Assembly (NCBI RefSeq): GCF_000188155.2
Contig: NZ_KE124774.1
Coordinates: forward strand, 3,798,934-3,862,933
Reading direction: 5' to 3'
DNA length: 64,000 bases
DNA from: Methylocystis sp. ATCC 49242
GTDB taxonomy: Bacteria > Pseudomonadota > Alphaproteobacteria > Rhizobiales > Beijerinckiaceae
Under the pieces are notes generated by a model. It saw nothing but the letters and a program-made list of their open reading frames with translations. It was not told the origin of the DNA and searched no databases. Shown piece by piece: positions 48,262-58,485 of the stretch (positions within the stretch are counted from its first letter, which is position 1; each line of letters begins with the position of its first letter). Made by a program: the position numbers and the translations under genes.

Positions 48262-49914
48262 TCATCTCGTGAACTTCTTGTATTTCAGCCGGTGCGGAAT
48301 GACCGAATCCACGCCCAGACGGCGCTTCTTGTCTTCCTCGTAATCGGCGAAGTTTCCTTCGAACCACTCGACATGCGAGTCGCCCTCATATGCGAGGATA
48401 TGCGTCGCGATGCGGTCGAGGAAGAAGCGGTCGTGCGAGATGATGACGGCGCAGCCGGCGAAGTCGACGAGGGCTTCCTCCAGCGCGCGCAGCGTGTCGA
48501 CGTCGAGATCGTTGGTCGGTTCGTCGAGCAGCAGGACGTTGGCGCCGCTCTTGAGCATCTTGGCGAGATGCACGCGGTTGCGTTCGCCGCCCGAGAGCTG
48601 GCCGACCTTCTTCTGCTGGTCCGCGCCTTTGAAGTTGAAGGCCGAGCAATAGGCCCGCGAATTGATCTCGCGCTTGCCGAGATAGATCACCTCATTGCCT
48701 TCGGAAATCTCCTCCCAAACGGTCTTGTTGGCGTGCAGCGCGTCGCGCGACTGATCGACATAGCCGAGCTGCACGCTCTCGCCGATCTCGATCGTGCCAT
48801 TGTCGGGCTTCTCCTGACCGGTGATCATGCGGAAGAGCGTGGTCTTGCCGGCGCCGTTCGGGCCGATCACGCCCACGATGCCGCCCGGCGGCAGCTTGAA
48901 GGAGAGGTCGTCGATCAGAAGCTTGTCGCCAAACGCCTTCGAGATGTGCTCGAAGTCGATGACATTGGCGCCGAGGCGCTCCGCCACCGGAATGATGATC
49001 TGCGCGGTCGTCGGCGCCTTGTCGTTCTGCTTGGCGACGAGCTCCTCGTAGCGCTGGATGCGGGCCTTGCTCTTGGCCTGACGGGCCTTGGGGCTGGCGG
49101 CGATCCACTCGCTTTCGGCTTCCAGCGCGCGCTGGCGGGCCTTGTCTTCGGAGGCTTCCTGCATGAGGCGCTTCTGTTTCTGCTTCAGCCAGCTCGTGTA
49201 ATTGCCCTCATAGGGAATGCCGCGGCCGCGATCGAGCTCCAGAATCCAGCCCGTGACATTGTCGAGGAAGTAGCGGTCGTGGGTGACGATCAGGATCGCG
49301 CCCGGATAGTTGCGCAAATGGCCCTCGAGCCAGTTCACCGTCTCGGCGTCGAGATGGTTCGTCGGCTCGTCGAGCAGCAGCATCTCGGGCTGTTCGAGCA
49401 GAAGGCGGCACAGCGCCACGCGGCGGCGCTCGCCGCCCGAAAGCTTGGTCACGTCCGCGTCATCCGGCGGGCAGCCGAGCGCCTCCATGGCCTGGTCGAC
49501 CTGGCTGTCGAGATCCCACAGGCCCTTGGCCTCGATCTCGTCCTGCAGCTTCGTCATCTCATCGGCGGTCTCGTCCGAATAATTCATGGCGAGATCGTTG
49601 TAGCGGTCGAGAATGGCCTTCTTTTCCGCCACGCCAAGCATGACGTTTTCGCGGACGTTGAGCGCGGGATCGAGCTGCGGCTCCTGCGGCAGATAGCCGA
49701 CGCGGGCGCCCTCCGCCACGAAGCCGTCGCCGGTGAACTCCTTGTCGATGCCGGCCATGATGCGCAGGAGCGTGGATTTACCCGCGCCGTTGACGCCCAG
49801 CACGCCGATCTTCGCGTCCGGGTAGAAGGAGAGGTGGATGTTGTCCAGGACCTTCTTGCCGCCCGGATAGGTCTTGGTGAGGCCCTGCATGTGGTAGATG
49901 AACTGGCGCGCCAT
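48262..49914 (-). CDS. ettA: Energy-dependent translational throttle protein EttA (ABC-F ATPase)
   Basis: This 550-residue cytoplasmic protein has two ABC ATPase domains and no membrane part. Walker A motifs are GVNGAGKST (39-47) and GPNGAGKTT (about 348). Both signature motifs [11 protein letters not shown] and [11 protein letters not shown] and both [16 protein letters not shown] boxes are present. The P-site tRNA interaction linker with the arm ([16 protein letters not shown]) separates the domains. EttA gates the first elongation step according to energy status. Length is standard. Confidence 0.95.
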   Translation of the reverse strand: MARQFIYHMQGLTKTYPGGKKVLDNIHLSFYPDAKIGVLGVNGAGKSTLLRIMAGIDKEFTGDGFVAEGARVGYLPQEPQLDPALNVRENVMLGVAEKKAILDRYNDLAMNYSDETADEMTKLQDEIEAKGLWDLDSQVDQAMEALGCPPDDADVTKLSGGERRRVALCRLLLEQPEMLLLDEPTNHLDAETVNWLEGHLRNYPGAILIVTHDRYFLDNVTGWILELDRGRGIPYEGNYTSWLKQKQKRLMQEASEDKARQRALEAESEWIAASPKARQAKSKARIQRYEELVAKQNDKAPTTAQIIIPVAERLGANVIDFEHISKAFGDKLLIDDLSFKLPPGGIVGVIGPNGAGKTTLFRMITGQEKPDNGTIEIGESVQLGYVDQSRDALHANKTVWEEISEGNEVIYLGKREINSRAYCSAFNFKGADQQKKVGQLSGGERNRVHLAKMLKSGANVLLLDEPTNDLDVDTLRALEEALVDFAGCAVIISHDRFFLDRIATHILAYEGDSHVEWFEGNFADYEEDKKRRLGVDSVIPHRLKYKKFTR

Positions 49915-50047
49915 TCTGTTTCTCGGTGTTTGGAAAAGTTGGGCCCGTGTTTAGAGCATTTGCCGGCGCGGAGGGAAGCGGTTTCCTTTCGGACCCGGAG
50001 CGCGTAAACCGGGCGGCGTCGCGGATGGGCGCAGGGAACGACCAGTC

Positions 50048-51346
50048 ATGAACGTGCTTCTCATCGGATCGGGCGGGCGCGAGCACGCCATGGCCAATGC
50101 GCTGGCCAAGAGCCCGCGCCTCCGGCGCCTTTTCATCGCGCCCGGCAATCCGGGGACGGCGCGGGTGGGAACGAATGTCGATCTCGACGCGTCCGACCAT
50201 GGCGCAGTCGTGCGCTTCTGCCGGGAGGAGGGGATCGCCCTCGTCGTCGTGGGGCCGGAGCAGCCGCTGATCGGCGGTCTCGTCGACGCGCTCGACCGGG
50301 CGGAGATCCTCGCCTTCGGGCCGACCCGGGCGGCGGCGCAGCTCGAGGGCTCCAAGGGCTTCACCAAGGACATGTGTCGTGAGGCCCGCATCCCGACAGC
50401 CGCTTATGAGCGTTTCGACGACAAGGACAAGGCGCTCGCCTATCTGCGCGAAAAGGGCGCGCCGATCGTGGTGAAGGCCGACGGGCTCGCCGCCGGCAAG
50501 GGCGTGGTCGTGGCCATGACGCTGGACGAGGCCGAGCGGGCGGTTGCGGCGATGTTCGCCGGCGCCTTCGGCAAATCTGGCGCGGAAGTGGTGATCGAGG
50601 AATATCTCGAGGGCGAGGAAGCCTCCTTCTTCGCGATATGCGACGGCGTCCGCGCGCTGCCTTTCGCGACCGCGCAGGACCATAAGCGCGTCGGCGACGG
50701 CGATACGGGACCGAACACGGGCGGCATGGGCGCCTATTCGCCGGCGTCGGTCGTCACTCCCGAGATCGAGGCGCGCGTGATGCGCGAAATCATAGAGCCG
50801 ACCATGGCCGCCATGTCGAGAATGGGCTCGCCTTTCAAGGGCGTCCTCTACGCCGGGCTGATGCTGACGAAGGACGGGCCGAAGCTCATCGAATACAACA
50901 ACCGCTTCGGCGATCCGGAAGCGCAGGTGATCCTGCCGCGCTTCGAGGGCGATTTGCTCGATCTCATGATCGCCGCCGCCCGCGGCGCGCTGCCCGACGC
51001 GCTTCCGCGCTTTTCGACACAGGCGGCGCTCACCGTCGTTCTCGCGGCGAAAAACTATCCCGGCGCGCCGATGACGGGCTCCGAGATTCGTGGAGTCGAG
51101 CGCGCCGAGACCATGGCGAATGTCATCGTCACCCACGCCGGAACGCGCGAGGAAGGCGGCCGGCTCATCGCCGCAGGCGGGCGCGTGCTGAACGTCACAG
51201 CTCTTGGCGAAAATGTCGCGCAGGCTCAGGAACGCGCCTATGCGGCCGTCGACGCGATCGACTGGCCCGGCGGCTTTTACCGGCGGGACATCGGCTGGCG
51301 GGAAGTCGCGCGGGAGCGCGCTCCGGGCGGTTCGCAACACTCTTAA
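50048..51346 (+). CDS. purD: Phosphoribosylamine-glycine ligase
   Basis: This 432-residue ATP-grasp enzyme catalyses the second step of purine synthesis. The N-terminus [13 protein letters not shown], the ATP-grasp segments [18 protein letters not shown] and [22 protein letters not shown], and the metal-binding [13 protein letters not shown] are all intact. It is divergent from ettA and stands alone without other pur genes, as is usual in alphaproteobacteria. Confidence 0.97.
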   Translation: MNVLLIGSGGREHAMANALAKSPRLRRLFIAPGNPGTARVGTNVDLDASDHGAVVRFCREEGIALVVVGPEQPLIGGLVDALDRAEILAFGPTRAAAQLEGSKGFTKDMCREARIPTAAYERFDDKDKALAYLREKGAPIVVKADGLAAGKGVVVAMTLDEAERAVAAMFAGAFGKSGAEVVIEEYLEGEEASFFAICDGVRALPFATAQDHKRVGDGDTGPNTGGMGAYSPASVVTPEIEARVMREIIEPTMAAMSRMGSPFKGVLYAGLMLTKDGPKLIEYNNRFGDPEAQVILPRFEGDLLDLMIAAARGALPDALPRFSTQAALTVVLAAKNYPGAPMTGSEIRGVERAETMANVIVTHAGTREEGGRLIAAGGRVLNVTALGENVAQAQERAYAAVDAIDWPGGFYRRDIGWREVARERAPGGSQHS

Positions 51347-51581
51347 AGCCTCTGCCGCGCCTTTCCTGACCTTCGGTAACAGGATGGAAAGGTCGGGCGC
51401 CTATAAAGACAATTGATTTGCTGCGTCCGGCCGCGCGCCGGTGACGCGGAGGCATGACGCCGCCAAATCGCGCTCCCAGCATGTCACATCCCCCGAGGGT
51501 CATCTCCCTGCGCCGTGGCGTTCGTCGCCGCGCGCGGCCCCTCGCCGCATTGGCGTCGCCGACATCCATGGAAAATGAATC

Positions 51582-53549
51582 ATGAGACTCGATCTGGACA
51601 ATCTGAAACTGAGTACGAAGACTCTCATTCCATTGGGCGGCGTCGCGGCGCTGTTTGCGCTCGTGCTCGGTCTCGGAATCTACCGGCTGCACACGATCAG
51701 CGGCGAATACGCCAATCTCGTCGAGCGCTCCAATGTCGCGATCGTCAAGGTGATGCGCGCAAACCGCCTTGCGGCCGAGATCGGTTATTCGACGCATGTC
51801 ATTCTGGATTTCCAGGCGGATAATCCTCAATCGATCGCCGCGCAGGAATCGTTCAAGAAATCGCCGCCCGCCGCTCAGGCGCTGCTGAAGGAGGCGGCTG
51901 AACTCTGGCCCGAATATTCGAAGGAGCTGGCCGATTTTTCGCAACGAATTAGGACAATCGCCACGGATGCGAAACAGCCCAACGCCCTTGCGCTGGCAGT
52001 TCCCGGCGTCGACGCCGGAACAAGGCTGACGCCGAACGAACTCAATGAGCTCTCCAAGGCCGCCAAGCTGCTCGACCCGATCGACGTCAAGGTGCAGAAA
52101 CTCGCCGCGGACATGACGGCGTTCAACGACAAGCGCCTTGCCGAAATCAATAAGATGAGCGCCGATTTGCACCACACGGCCGATCAGGCGATCTGGATCA
52201 TGCTCGCCGCCGGGGCGGCCGCCCTCATCGGCGGCGTTGCGGCGTCACTGTGGATGACGAGGACGAAGGTCGTTCAGCCTATCATCAAACTGTCGGCGCA
52301 GATGAAGCGGATTGCAAAAAATGATCTGAAAATCGAGGTCGAAGGCGTGAATCGCGCCGACGAAGTCGGAGAAATGGCGCGCGCGCTGCAGACCTTCAAG
52401 CAGATCTGCCTCGATGTCCAGGCGGCGGAGGTCCGCGCGACCGAGGAGCGGCGCCGAAACGAGGAAGAGCGTCGCGAGTCGGAAGCGAGACTCATCCAGA
52501 ACGAGCGCGACGTCGTGGCGCAGTCGATCGGCGGCGGCCTTGCGCGCCTCTCCGAAAAGGATCTCACATTCCGCATGACCGACGACCTGCCGGAGGCCTA
52601 TCGGCGCCTGCAGGCCGATTTTAACGCCGCCATCGCGCAGCTCGAGAGCGCGCTGAGCGACGTCTCCACCGGCGCCAACACCATCGGCGCGGCGACGCTC
52701 GAAATCGCCGCCGCCGCCGACGATCTGTCCCAGCGCACAGAGCAGCAGGCCGCCAATCTCGAAGAGACGGTCGCCGCGTTGAAGGAAATCACCATCACTG
52801 TCGGCAAGACGGCCGAGGGCGCGCGCCACGCCAATGAGATCGTGTCCTCGACAAAGACCGACGCGGAGAAAAGCGGCGACATCGTGCGCCGCGCCGTCGA
52901 TGCGATGAACCGCATCGAGAAGTCTTCGCAAAACATTGCGCAGATCATCGGCGTCATCGACGAGATCGCGTTTCAGACGAATCTTCTGGCGCTCAACGCC
53001 GGCGTCGAGGCGGCGCGCGCGGGAGAGGCGGGCAAGGGCTTCGCGGTCGTCGCCTCCGAAGTGCGCGGCCTCGCGCAGCGCTGCACCGAGGCGGCGAAGG
53101 AAATCAAGGGGCTCATCTCCACCTCGACCGGCGAAGTGGGCGAGGGCGTCACGCTCGTCGTCGAAACCGGCAAGGCGCTCGATCGTATCGTCGCCTCCGT
53201 CGTCGAGATCAATCACGTCGTCTCCGACATTACCAACGGCGCGACGGAACAGTCGACGGCGCTGCAGCAGATCAACGCCGCCATCTCGCAGATGGATCAC
53301 GACACGCAGAAGAATGCGGCGATGGTCGAGGAGACGACGGCGGCGACGCATAGTCTGAAGCGCGAGACGGAAGACCTCGTGTCCTCCATCGCGAGCTTCA
53401 GGATCGCGCAGGGCGCGAGCGCGAACGGCCGCGTCGAGAAGCGTCCGGCGCAGGTTGCGCGCCCGGCGTTGAAGACGATGGGCGGCCGCGCGGCGACGGC
53501 GCGCAAGCTCGAAACCGCCGCCGACGAGGAGAACTGGGCGGAGTTCTGA
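51582..53549 (+). CDS. Methyl-accepting chemotaxis protein
   Basis: This is a 655-residue receptor. The first membrane segment is at about 17-36, a helical periplasmic sensor at 37-203 and the second membrane segment at about 204-226. A HAMP domain follows, then a second HAMP-like segment (GGLARLSEKDLTFRM, about 313-360) and the signalling helix bundle with hairpin tip around IIGVIDEIAFQTNLLALNAGVEAARAG. It ends in NWAEF, close to the NWETF pentapeptide that tethers CheR/CheB in high-abundance receptors. No che genes lie nearby. The ligand is unknown. Confidence 0.93.
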   Translation: MRLDLDNLKLSTKTLIPLGGVAALFALVLGLGIYRLHTISGEYANLVERSNVAIVKVMRANRLAAEIGYSTHVILDFQADNPQSIAAQESFKKSPPAAQALLKEAAELWPEYSKELADFSQRIRTIATDAKQPNALALAVPGVDAGTRLTPNELNELSKAAKLLDPIDVKVQKLAADMTAFNDKRLAEINKMSADLHHTADQAIWIMLAAGAAALIGGVAASLWMTRTKVVQPIIKLSAQMKRIAKNDLKIEVEGVNRADEVGEMARALQTFKQICLDVQAAEVRATEERRRNEEERRESEARLIQNERDVVAQSIGGGLARLSEKDLTFRMTDDLPEAYRRLQADFNAAIAQLESALSDVSTGANTIGAATLEIAAAADDLSQRTEQQAANLEETVAALKEITITVGKTAEGARHANEIVSSTKTDAEKSGDIVRRAVDAMNRIEKSSQNIAQIIGVIDEIAFQTNLLALNAGVEAARAGEAGKGFAVVASEVRGLAQRCTEAAKEIKGLISTSTGEVGEGVTLVVETGKALDRIVASVVEINHVVSDITNGATEQSTALQQINAAISQMDHDTQKNAAMVEETTAATHSLKRETEDLVSSIASFRIAQGASANGRVEKRPAQVARPALKTMGGRAATARKLETAADEENWAEF

Positions 53550-53563
53550 GTTCCGCTCGAATG

Positions 53564-53609
53564 AAAAAGAGCGGCGCGCGCCATGCCTTGCTCGCAGCGC
53601 GCGCCTTTT
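53564..53609. terminator. Bidirectional terminator between the chemoreceptor gene and argG
   Basis: Stem GGCGCGCGC (53573-53581) pairs with GCGCGCGCC (53597-53605). On the plus strand it is followed by TTTT (53606-53609); on the minus strand by GCTCTTTTT (to 53564). It serves both convergent genes. Confidence 0.75.
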
Positions 53610-53612
53610 GCG

Positions 53613-54860
53613 TCACTTCTTGGCGCCGCGGGCGGCGCGTTTGGCGAGGGTGCGCAGGCGCAGCGCGTTTAGCTTGATGAAGCCTTCCGCGTCGCGCTGG
53701 TCGTACGTCCCCCCTTCCTCGAAGGTCACGAGATCCTGGTCGTAGAGCGACCATGGGCTCTCGCGGCCGACGAGCGTCGCGTTGCCCTTGTAGAGTTTCA
53801 GGCGTACGCTGCCGGTGACATGTTCCTGGCTCCTGTCGATCGCCGCCTGCAGCATTTCGCGCTCCGGCGAGAACCAGAGGCCGTTGTAGATCAGCTCGGC
53901 ATAGCGCGGCATCAGCTCGTCCTTGAGATGCGCGGCGCCGCGGTCGAGCGTCAGGCTCTCGACGCCGCGATGCGCGACGAGCAGGATCGTGCCGCCGGGC
54001 GTCTCATACATGCCGCGCGACTTCATGCCGACGAAGCGGTTTTCGACGAGGTCGAGACGGCCGACGCCATGAGTGCGGCCGAGATCATTGAGCTTCGCGA
54101 GCAGCGCCGCCGGCGACAGCTTCACGCCGTCGATCGCGACAGGGTCGCCCTTCTCGAAGTCGATGGTGATGTATTGCGGCGCGTCCGGCGCATCCTCGGG
54201 ATTGCCGGTGCGCGAATAGACGTAGTCCGGCGTCTCCTCGTTCGGGTTTTCCAGCACCTTGCCCTCGGAGGAGGTGTGCAAAAGATTGGCGTCGGTGGAG
54301 AAGGGCGCCTCGCCGCGCTTGTCCTTGGCGATCGGAATCTGGTTCGCCTCGGCAAAGGCGATGAGGTCGGCGCGCGAGACGAAATCCCACTCGCGCCAGG
54401 GCGCGATCACATTGATGTCGGGCTCCAGCGCATAATAGCCGAGCTCGAAGCGCACCTGATCGTTGCCCTTGCCGGTCGCGCCGTGGCAGACGGCGTCCGC
54501 GCCCATCTTGCGGGCAATCTCGATCTGCTTCTTGGCGATCAGCGGGCGGGCGATGGAGGTGCCCAGCAGATAGAGGCCCTCATATTGGGCGTTGGCGCGA
54601 AACATCGGGAAGACATAGTCCCGCACGAATTCCTCGCGCAGATCCTCGATGAAGATGTTCTCGGGCTTCACGCCGAGCAGCAGCGCCTTCTCGCGCGCCG
54701 GCCCCAGCTCCTCGCCCTGGCCGAGGTCGGCGGTGAAGGTCACGACCTCCGCGCCATAGGTCGTCTGCAGCCATTTGAGAATGATGGAGGTGTCGAGACC
54801 GCCCGAATAGGCGAGGACGACTTTCTTGACGGTTTTCCTGCTCGTGTCTTGCTTGCTCAT
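53613..54860 (-). CDS. argG: Argininosuccinate synthase
   Basis: This 415-residue enzyme joins citrulline and aspartate with ATP in arginine synthesis. The PP-loop ATP motif [10 protein letters not shown] is near residues 17-26, with [13 protein letters not shown], the citrulline-binding [17 protein letters not shown] and FSPEREMLQ motifs in order. Length is standard. The gene is monocistronic, with a palindromic repeat about 80 bases upstream. Confidence 0.97.
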   Translation of the reverse strand: MSKQDTSRKTVKKVVLAYSGGLDTSIILKWLQTTYGAEVVTFTADLGQGEELGPAREKALLLGVKPENIFIEDLREEFVRDYVFPMFRANAQYEGLYLLGTSIARPLIAKKQIEIARKMGADAVCHGATGKGNDQVRFELGYYALEPDINVIAPWREWDFVSRADLIAFAEANQIPIAKDKRGEAPFSTDANLLHTSSEGKVLENPNEETPDYVYSRTGNPEDAPDAPQYITIDFEKGDPVAIDGVKLSPAALLAKLNDLGRTHGVGRLDLVENRFVGMKSRGMYETPGGTILLVAHRGVESLTLDRGAAHLKDELMPRYAELIYNGLWFSPEREMLQAAIDRSQEHVTGSVRLKLYKGNATLVGRESPWSLYDQDLVTFEEGGTYDQRDAEGFIKLNALRLRTLAKRAARGAKK

Positions 54861-54939
54861 GTCTTGCCCGGGCCTGGCGCGCTTTCCGCTCGCACGGAAT
54901 CATGCGAGCGACAAGAAATCGCGCGAAATCATAAAGTTG

Positions 54940-54988
54940 GAGCGCATTCTGACCGCAAAGGTCTGTCGGCTTTTGCGGAATGCGCTCT
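54940..54988. repeat. Palindromic intergenic repeat upstream of argG
   Basis: Arms GAGCGCATTC-N3-CCGCAAA and TTTGCGGAATGCGCTC flank a loop of about ten bases; the pairing has a three-base bulge. It resembles the short GAGCG...CGCTC palindromes common between Rhizobiales genes. It lies in the divergent argG/acyltransferase spacer, so it could also affect the argG leader. Confidence 0.65.
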
Positions 54989-55151
54989 AGCGCTTGAGTC
55001 GGGGCCGTTATAACGGGGCGACGGGCCTGCGCAACTGCGGGAAAAAGGCGCGCGGCGGAAAATGGGCGCGTCGTCGCGACCGGGCGCGCCGGCGGTCATT
55101 AAAATAATTTCAATGCGCGCGCGCGACCATGGCGAAGCTGGAGCTTCGTTC

Positions 55152-56294
55152 ATGTCGAGAATTGCAAGACTTGACGCCTTGCGCGCCTATTGCGTCATTG
55201 GTGTTTTCCTTTTCCACGCGCATTTGTTCGATAACGGCTGGATCGGCGTGCAAGTTTTTTTCGTCCTTTCCGGCTTTCTGATTACCGGTATTCTTGTCGA
55301 CTACAAAAACAGAATGTCGGCTGGAGATTTTTTTATCAATTTCTACGCCCGCCGCACCTTGAGAATATTCCCGCCCTTTTATTTCTTTCTCTGCGTCTTC
55401 GCGGTTCTTGCGGCGACCAGCCTTGTTCCGGGTCGTGAAATCGGCGCCCGATATTTGGCCGAGCTTCCATATCTCGCTTCCTACACGGAGAATATACGCG
55501 CGCTTGCGGGCGATTACGTGAATTCGGATTATTATTCCCATTTGTGGACGCTCTCCGTCGAGGAGCAGTTCTATCTCGTCTGGCCGCTGGCGCTGTGGCT
55601 GACCCCGGCCGCAAGGCTGACGCGGCTCTGCCTCGGCGCCGTCGTCGCCGCCATCGCTTTTCGCACGGGGTTGACCGGCTATGCGCTGCTCGTCGCTCAG
55701 GACGACAATCTGTTCCAGATCGCTGTCCCGCGGGCGCCGCTCAGCAATGTCGACGCCTTCGCGACCGGAGCGCTTGCGCTGATCGCGCAGCGCGAGAAGA
55801 GCGACATGTTTCAGCGCGCGATCAGGTTTTCCTTCGCCGCCGCCTTCGGCGCGACGGCTGTCGTCTTGGCGCTCGCGTTGTGCAAGGCGTCGGCGCGCGG
55901 CGCCCTGTTCGCGCTCACGCAGGATCAGGTGACGCAGGCCGCCATGTATGTATGGGGGCTGATGTTCCTCAATATCAGCGCCGCGAGACTCATCGACGCG
56001 CTGTCTCTGCCCGGAGACGCGGCGTCATCGACAGCGCTACGACTGTTCGACGGCCGGGCGCTGCAATATCTGGGGATGATTTCTTACGGCTTCTACATCT
56101 ACCACGATCCGATGCTCGCCCTCGCACAGAATGTGACGAGCGGGTCGCGGGCGGCGGGCGCCTATCCGCTCGTCGCCTTCGCAATGACTTTTGCGGCGGC
56201 GCATCTCAGCTACCGATATGTCGAAACGCCTTTCCTCGCCTTAAAGGACAGGCTGCCGCGGCGCATCGGCGTCGCCGGACTCCATCAGCGCTGA
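55152..56294 (+). CDS. Acyltransferase 3 (OafA/YrhL-like) membrane protein
   Basis: This is a 380-residue protein from ATG 55152, with GGAG about ten bases upstream; a longer in-frame start at 55062 is less likely. About ten membrane segments are present. The characteristic RLDALRAYCVIGVFLFHAH, FFVLSGFLIT and SVEEQFYLVWPL motifs carry the catalytic-type His and Arg. Its 3' end overlaps the convergent hypothetical gene by 54 bases. The 5' part looks AT-richer than its neighbours, suggesting transfer. The acceptor is probably an exported glycan. Confidence 0.9.
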   Translation: MSRIARLDALRAYCVIGVFLFHAHLFDNGWIGVQVFFVLSGFLITGILVDYKNRMSAGDFFINFYARRTLRIFPPFYFFLCVFAVLAATSLVPGREIGARYLAELPYLASYTENIRALAGDYVNSDYYSHLWTLSVEEQFYLVWPLALWLTPAARLTRLCLGAVVAAIAFRTGLTGYALLVAQDDNLFQIAVPRAPLSNVDAFATGALALIAQREKSDMFQRAIRFSFAAAFGATAVVLALALCKASARGALFALTQDQVTQAAMYVWGLMFLNISAARLIDALSLPGDAASSTALRLFDGRALQYLGMISYGFYIYHDPMLALAQNVTSGSRAAGAYPLVAFAMTFAAAHLSYRYVETPFLALKDRLPRRIGVAGLHQR

Positions 56295-57161
56295 CAGCGC
56301 CGGCGCGATGGCCGGAGATTCATCGCGCAGAAAACGCAGAAGGCGCCTTTCCGCGTTCGAGATCACGCCGTCGCGGCGCAGCCGGGCGATGAGCCAGTCG
56401 GCTTCGCCAGCGTCGATGACTTCCGCTTTGGCGGTCGCCTCGGCGTCGGCGGCGTTTTGCGCGGTGTCGGGATCGACGTCGTCCGGGATGCGGCTGAAAT
56501 CGAGCATCGACGAAAAGAAGCCGCCAATGCCCGGCGCCGGCGCGTCGAGCCAGTTTTCGTTTCGCTTCGCCTCGGCGGCCGTGGAGGTCCAGCGGAAGGC
56601 GACGCCCATCAGATAATTGCCGATCGACTGCGCAAAGAACTCCTCGAAAGCGGGATCGTTATCGGCGTCTATCGTAGCGTCGGCGATGCGAAACAGCGCC
56701 TCAGCCGACTCGCGCGTGACATGCAGCGCGCTGTCCTGCGTCGCGGCGTAGACGACTATGCGCAGCGCTTCGAGATCGTCGGGCGTGACGCGGCCGGCGC
56801 CAGAGACGATGGCGCGCTCGATTTGCGTTACCCCGAAAGCAGCAAGCGACGGCGGGACGGAAACCGCGCTGCGGATCACGCGCGTCAGCATGTCGAGCGC
56901 GAGAGGGCCGGGAACGCCGCCCTCGGTCGTAAGCTGCGCGACCAGCCAGTCGGCGTCGGCCTGCCCGATGTATTTCGGCGGATCGACTTCATTCACCAAG
57001 ACGTCGGTCGCCACTTCGGCGAGCAGGTCGGCGAAGGCCTCGGAGGCGGGGCCTTGCGCGCGGCTCATGTCGAGCAGGCGGCTGAGATCCGTCTTTATCG
57101 CCGCCCCCTTGCCGTAGATGTCGCGCCGGAGCGTCATTGCAGTCTGGTCGTCGAGCGGCAT
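56241..57161 (-). CDS. Conserved hypothetical protein, 306 residues, with internal repeat
   Basis: This is an acidic, helical, soluble protein. Two segments resemble each other, GQADADWLVAQL (about 66-77) and GEADWLIARL (about 252-261), each followed by a DGVIS- or EGGVP-type turn and a helix; this is reminiscent of TerB-like or EF-hand-like helical modules. No catalytic motif was found. It overlaps the acyltransferase gene tail-to-tail by 54 bases. I recognise no named family. Confidence 0.75.
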   Translation of the reverse strand: MPLDDQTAMTLRRDIYGKGAAIKTDLSRLLDMSRAQGPASEAFADLLAEVATDVLVNEVDPPKYIGQADADWLVAQLTTEGGVPGPLALDMLTRVIRSAVSVPPSLAAFGVTQIERAIVSGAGRVTPDDLEALRIVVYAATQDSALHVTRESAEALFRIADATIDADNDPAFEEFFAQSIGNYLMGVAFRWTSTAAEAKRNENWLDAPAPGIGGFFSSMLDFSRIPDDVDPDTAQNAADAEATAKAEVIDAGEADWLIARLRRDGVISNAERRLLRFLRDESPAIAPALSALMESGDADAPRQPVL

Positions 57162-57257
57162 AAGTCTTCCCCATTATTGATGGATCGGAAAAGTCGCGTA
57201 CAATCTTGCGGCGAAAGCTTTACCGTCTATGAAACCCGGATATGCGGGGAGGAAGCC

Positions 57258-57758
57258 GTGAGTCGGAAAACGCGCCGAATAGTGAATCTCGCCTTGATCC
57301 TCGCCGCGGTCGGGGCGGGAACGCCCGTCGTGCACGCCGCCGACGAGCGCGTCTGGACGCTCTCCGGCGTCGAGGAGAAGAAGCCCGACAGCATCTACCT
57401 CGGCTATGGCGTGCCGGAGACCGATGACAGTTTCGGCGGCTTCTCCTGCAAGCCGGGAAGCGGCGTGGTGAAACTCTGGATCAGCGAGACGGGCGAAAAG
57501 TTGAAGCCCGGGAAAAGCGCGACCGCGATCCTCTCCGTGGGCGAGACCAGGGCGAAGGTCGCCGGAAAGCTCATGCCCAATGAGGAGGCCGGCGTACCGA
57601 GTTTCGAAGGGCGCCTGCCGGCCAATGATCCGATTTTCGCGGCGCTTGCTGGCGGAGAGACGCTTGCGGTCGCCGTCGGCCCGTCGAAGCAGACGGCGCC
57701 CCTGAAGGGCGCCGCCGAGAAGTTCAGGCGGTTCGCGGAGAAATGCGCGAAGCCCTGA
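57258..57758 (+). CDS. Exported hypothetical protein, 166 residues
   Basis: GTG at 57258 is chosen because GGGGAGGAAG lies just upstream and a signal peptide follows directly (SRKTRRIVNLALILAAVGAG, cleavage near VHAAD). The mature part is beta-rich (VWTLSGVEEK, FSCKPGSGVVKLWIS) with single Cys residues near both ends that could pair. The frame extends much further upstream, but that part lies over the divergent gene. No family was recognised. Its stop abuts that of the next, convergent gene. Confidence 0.7.
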   Translation: MSRKTRRIVNLALILAAVGAGTPVVHAADERVWTLSGVEEKKPDSIYLGYGVPETDDSFGGFSCKPGSGVVKLWISETGEKLKPGKSATAILSVGETRAKVAGKLMPNEEAGVPSFEGRLPANDPIFAALAGGETLAVAVGPSKQTAPLKGAAEKFRRFAEKCAKP

Positions 57759-58220
57759 TCAGTCGAAAGCCAGCTGCGCCGTCGTGATCGCGCGGTCGAA
57801 CCAGGCGGCCGGCTCGTAGCAATAGCCATTGGTCGCCACCGGCGCTTCCTGGCAGCGCGGCGCGGCGTCCGTCCACCGGAATCCGGCGGCGTTCATGCAG
57901 GCGACGATGTGGCGGCCGATCACGCCCGTCTTGCCGCCGCGAGCGTCGGGATGCGCGCTCTCGCCTTCGAGTTCGCATGTCGAGGCGCGCGCCATCTGGC
58001 CCTTGAGGAAGGCCGTATTGCTGCTGCCGGTGAAATGCACGCCGATCCCGGCGACGAACATGGCGCCGGCCAGCGCAAAGACGGTTCCCTGCGCGAGCTT
58101 CGAGCGCGTCTGCATCAGCACGAGATTGCTGCGCATGAAACCGACGCCGCCGGCGACGATCATGACGACGCCCAGTGCGAATGCGACGATCATGATAAAG
58201 GCGGACAGTTCTGCGGTCAT
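57759..58220 (-). CDS. Hypothetical membrane protein, 153 residues
   Basis: Two membrane segments (about residues 6-28 and 45-63) are followed by a polar periplasmic or cytoplasmic tail with five Cys residues (STCELEG, VACMNAAG, APRCQEA, GYCYEP). GGAGA precedes the ATG. The Cys-containing tail ends in a conserved-looking PAAWFDRAIT. No family was recognised. Confidence 0.65.
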   Translation of the reverse strand: MTAELSAFIMIVAFALGVVMIVAGGVGFMRSNLVLMQTRSKLAQGTVFALAGAMFVAGIGVHFTGSSNTAFLKGQMARASTCELEGESAHPDARGGKTGVIGRHIVACMNAAGFRWTDAAPRCQEAPVATNGYCYEPAAWFDRAITTAQLAFD

Positions 58221-58485
58221 GAGTTTTTCTCCATGAGTTCTCGTTCGCGAGAAGTCGAGGCAACGACTTCCCGCGAGATGGCCAAGTAGTATTTTATGGA
58301 TGACAGCGTTTATTGTTTCAGGCTGAAGCGATATGGCCTGATCTTTGTCGGATATTTCCAGACGTGAGCCCGAGCGTCTGTGACTTTGTCTTTCTCGAAA
58401 GATTTTTTTCAGCTATCGGCGACGCGTCTCTCGCCAGGCCCGCGCCGGCCTCGTTTTTCGCGTCCCGCCCCGCTACAATAGCTCC

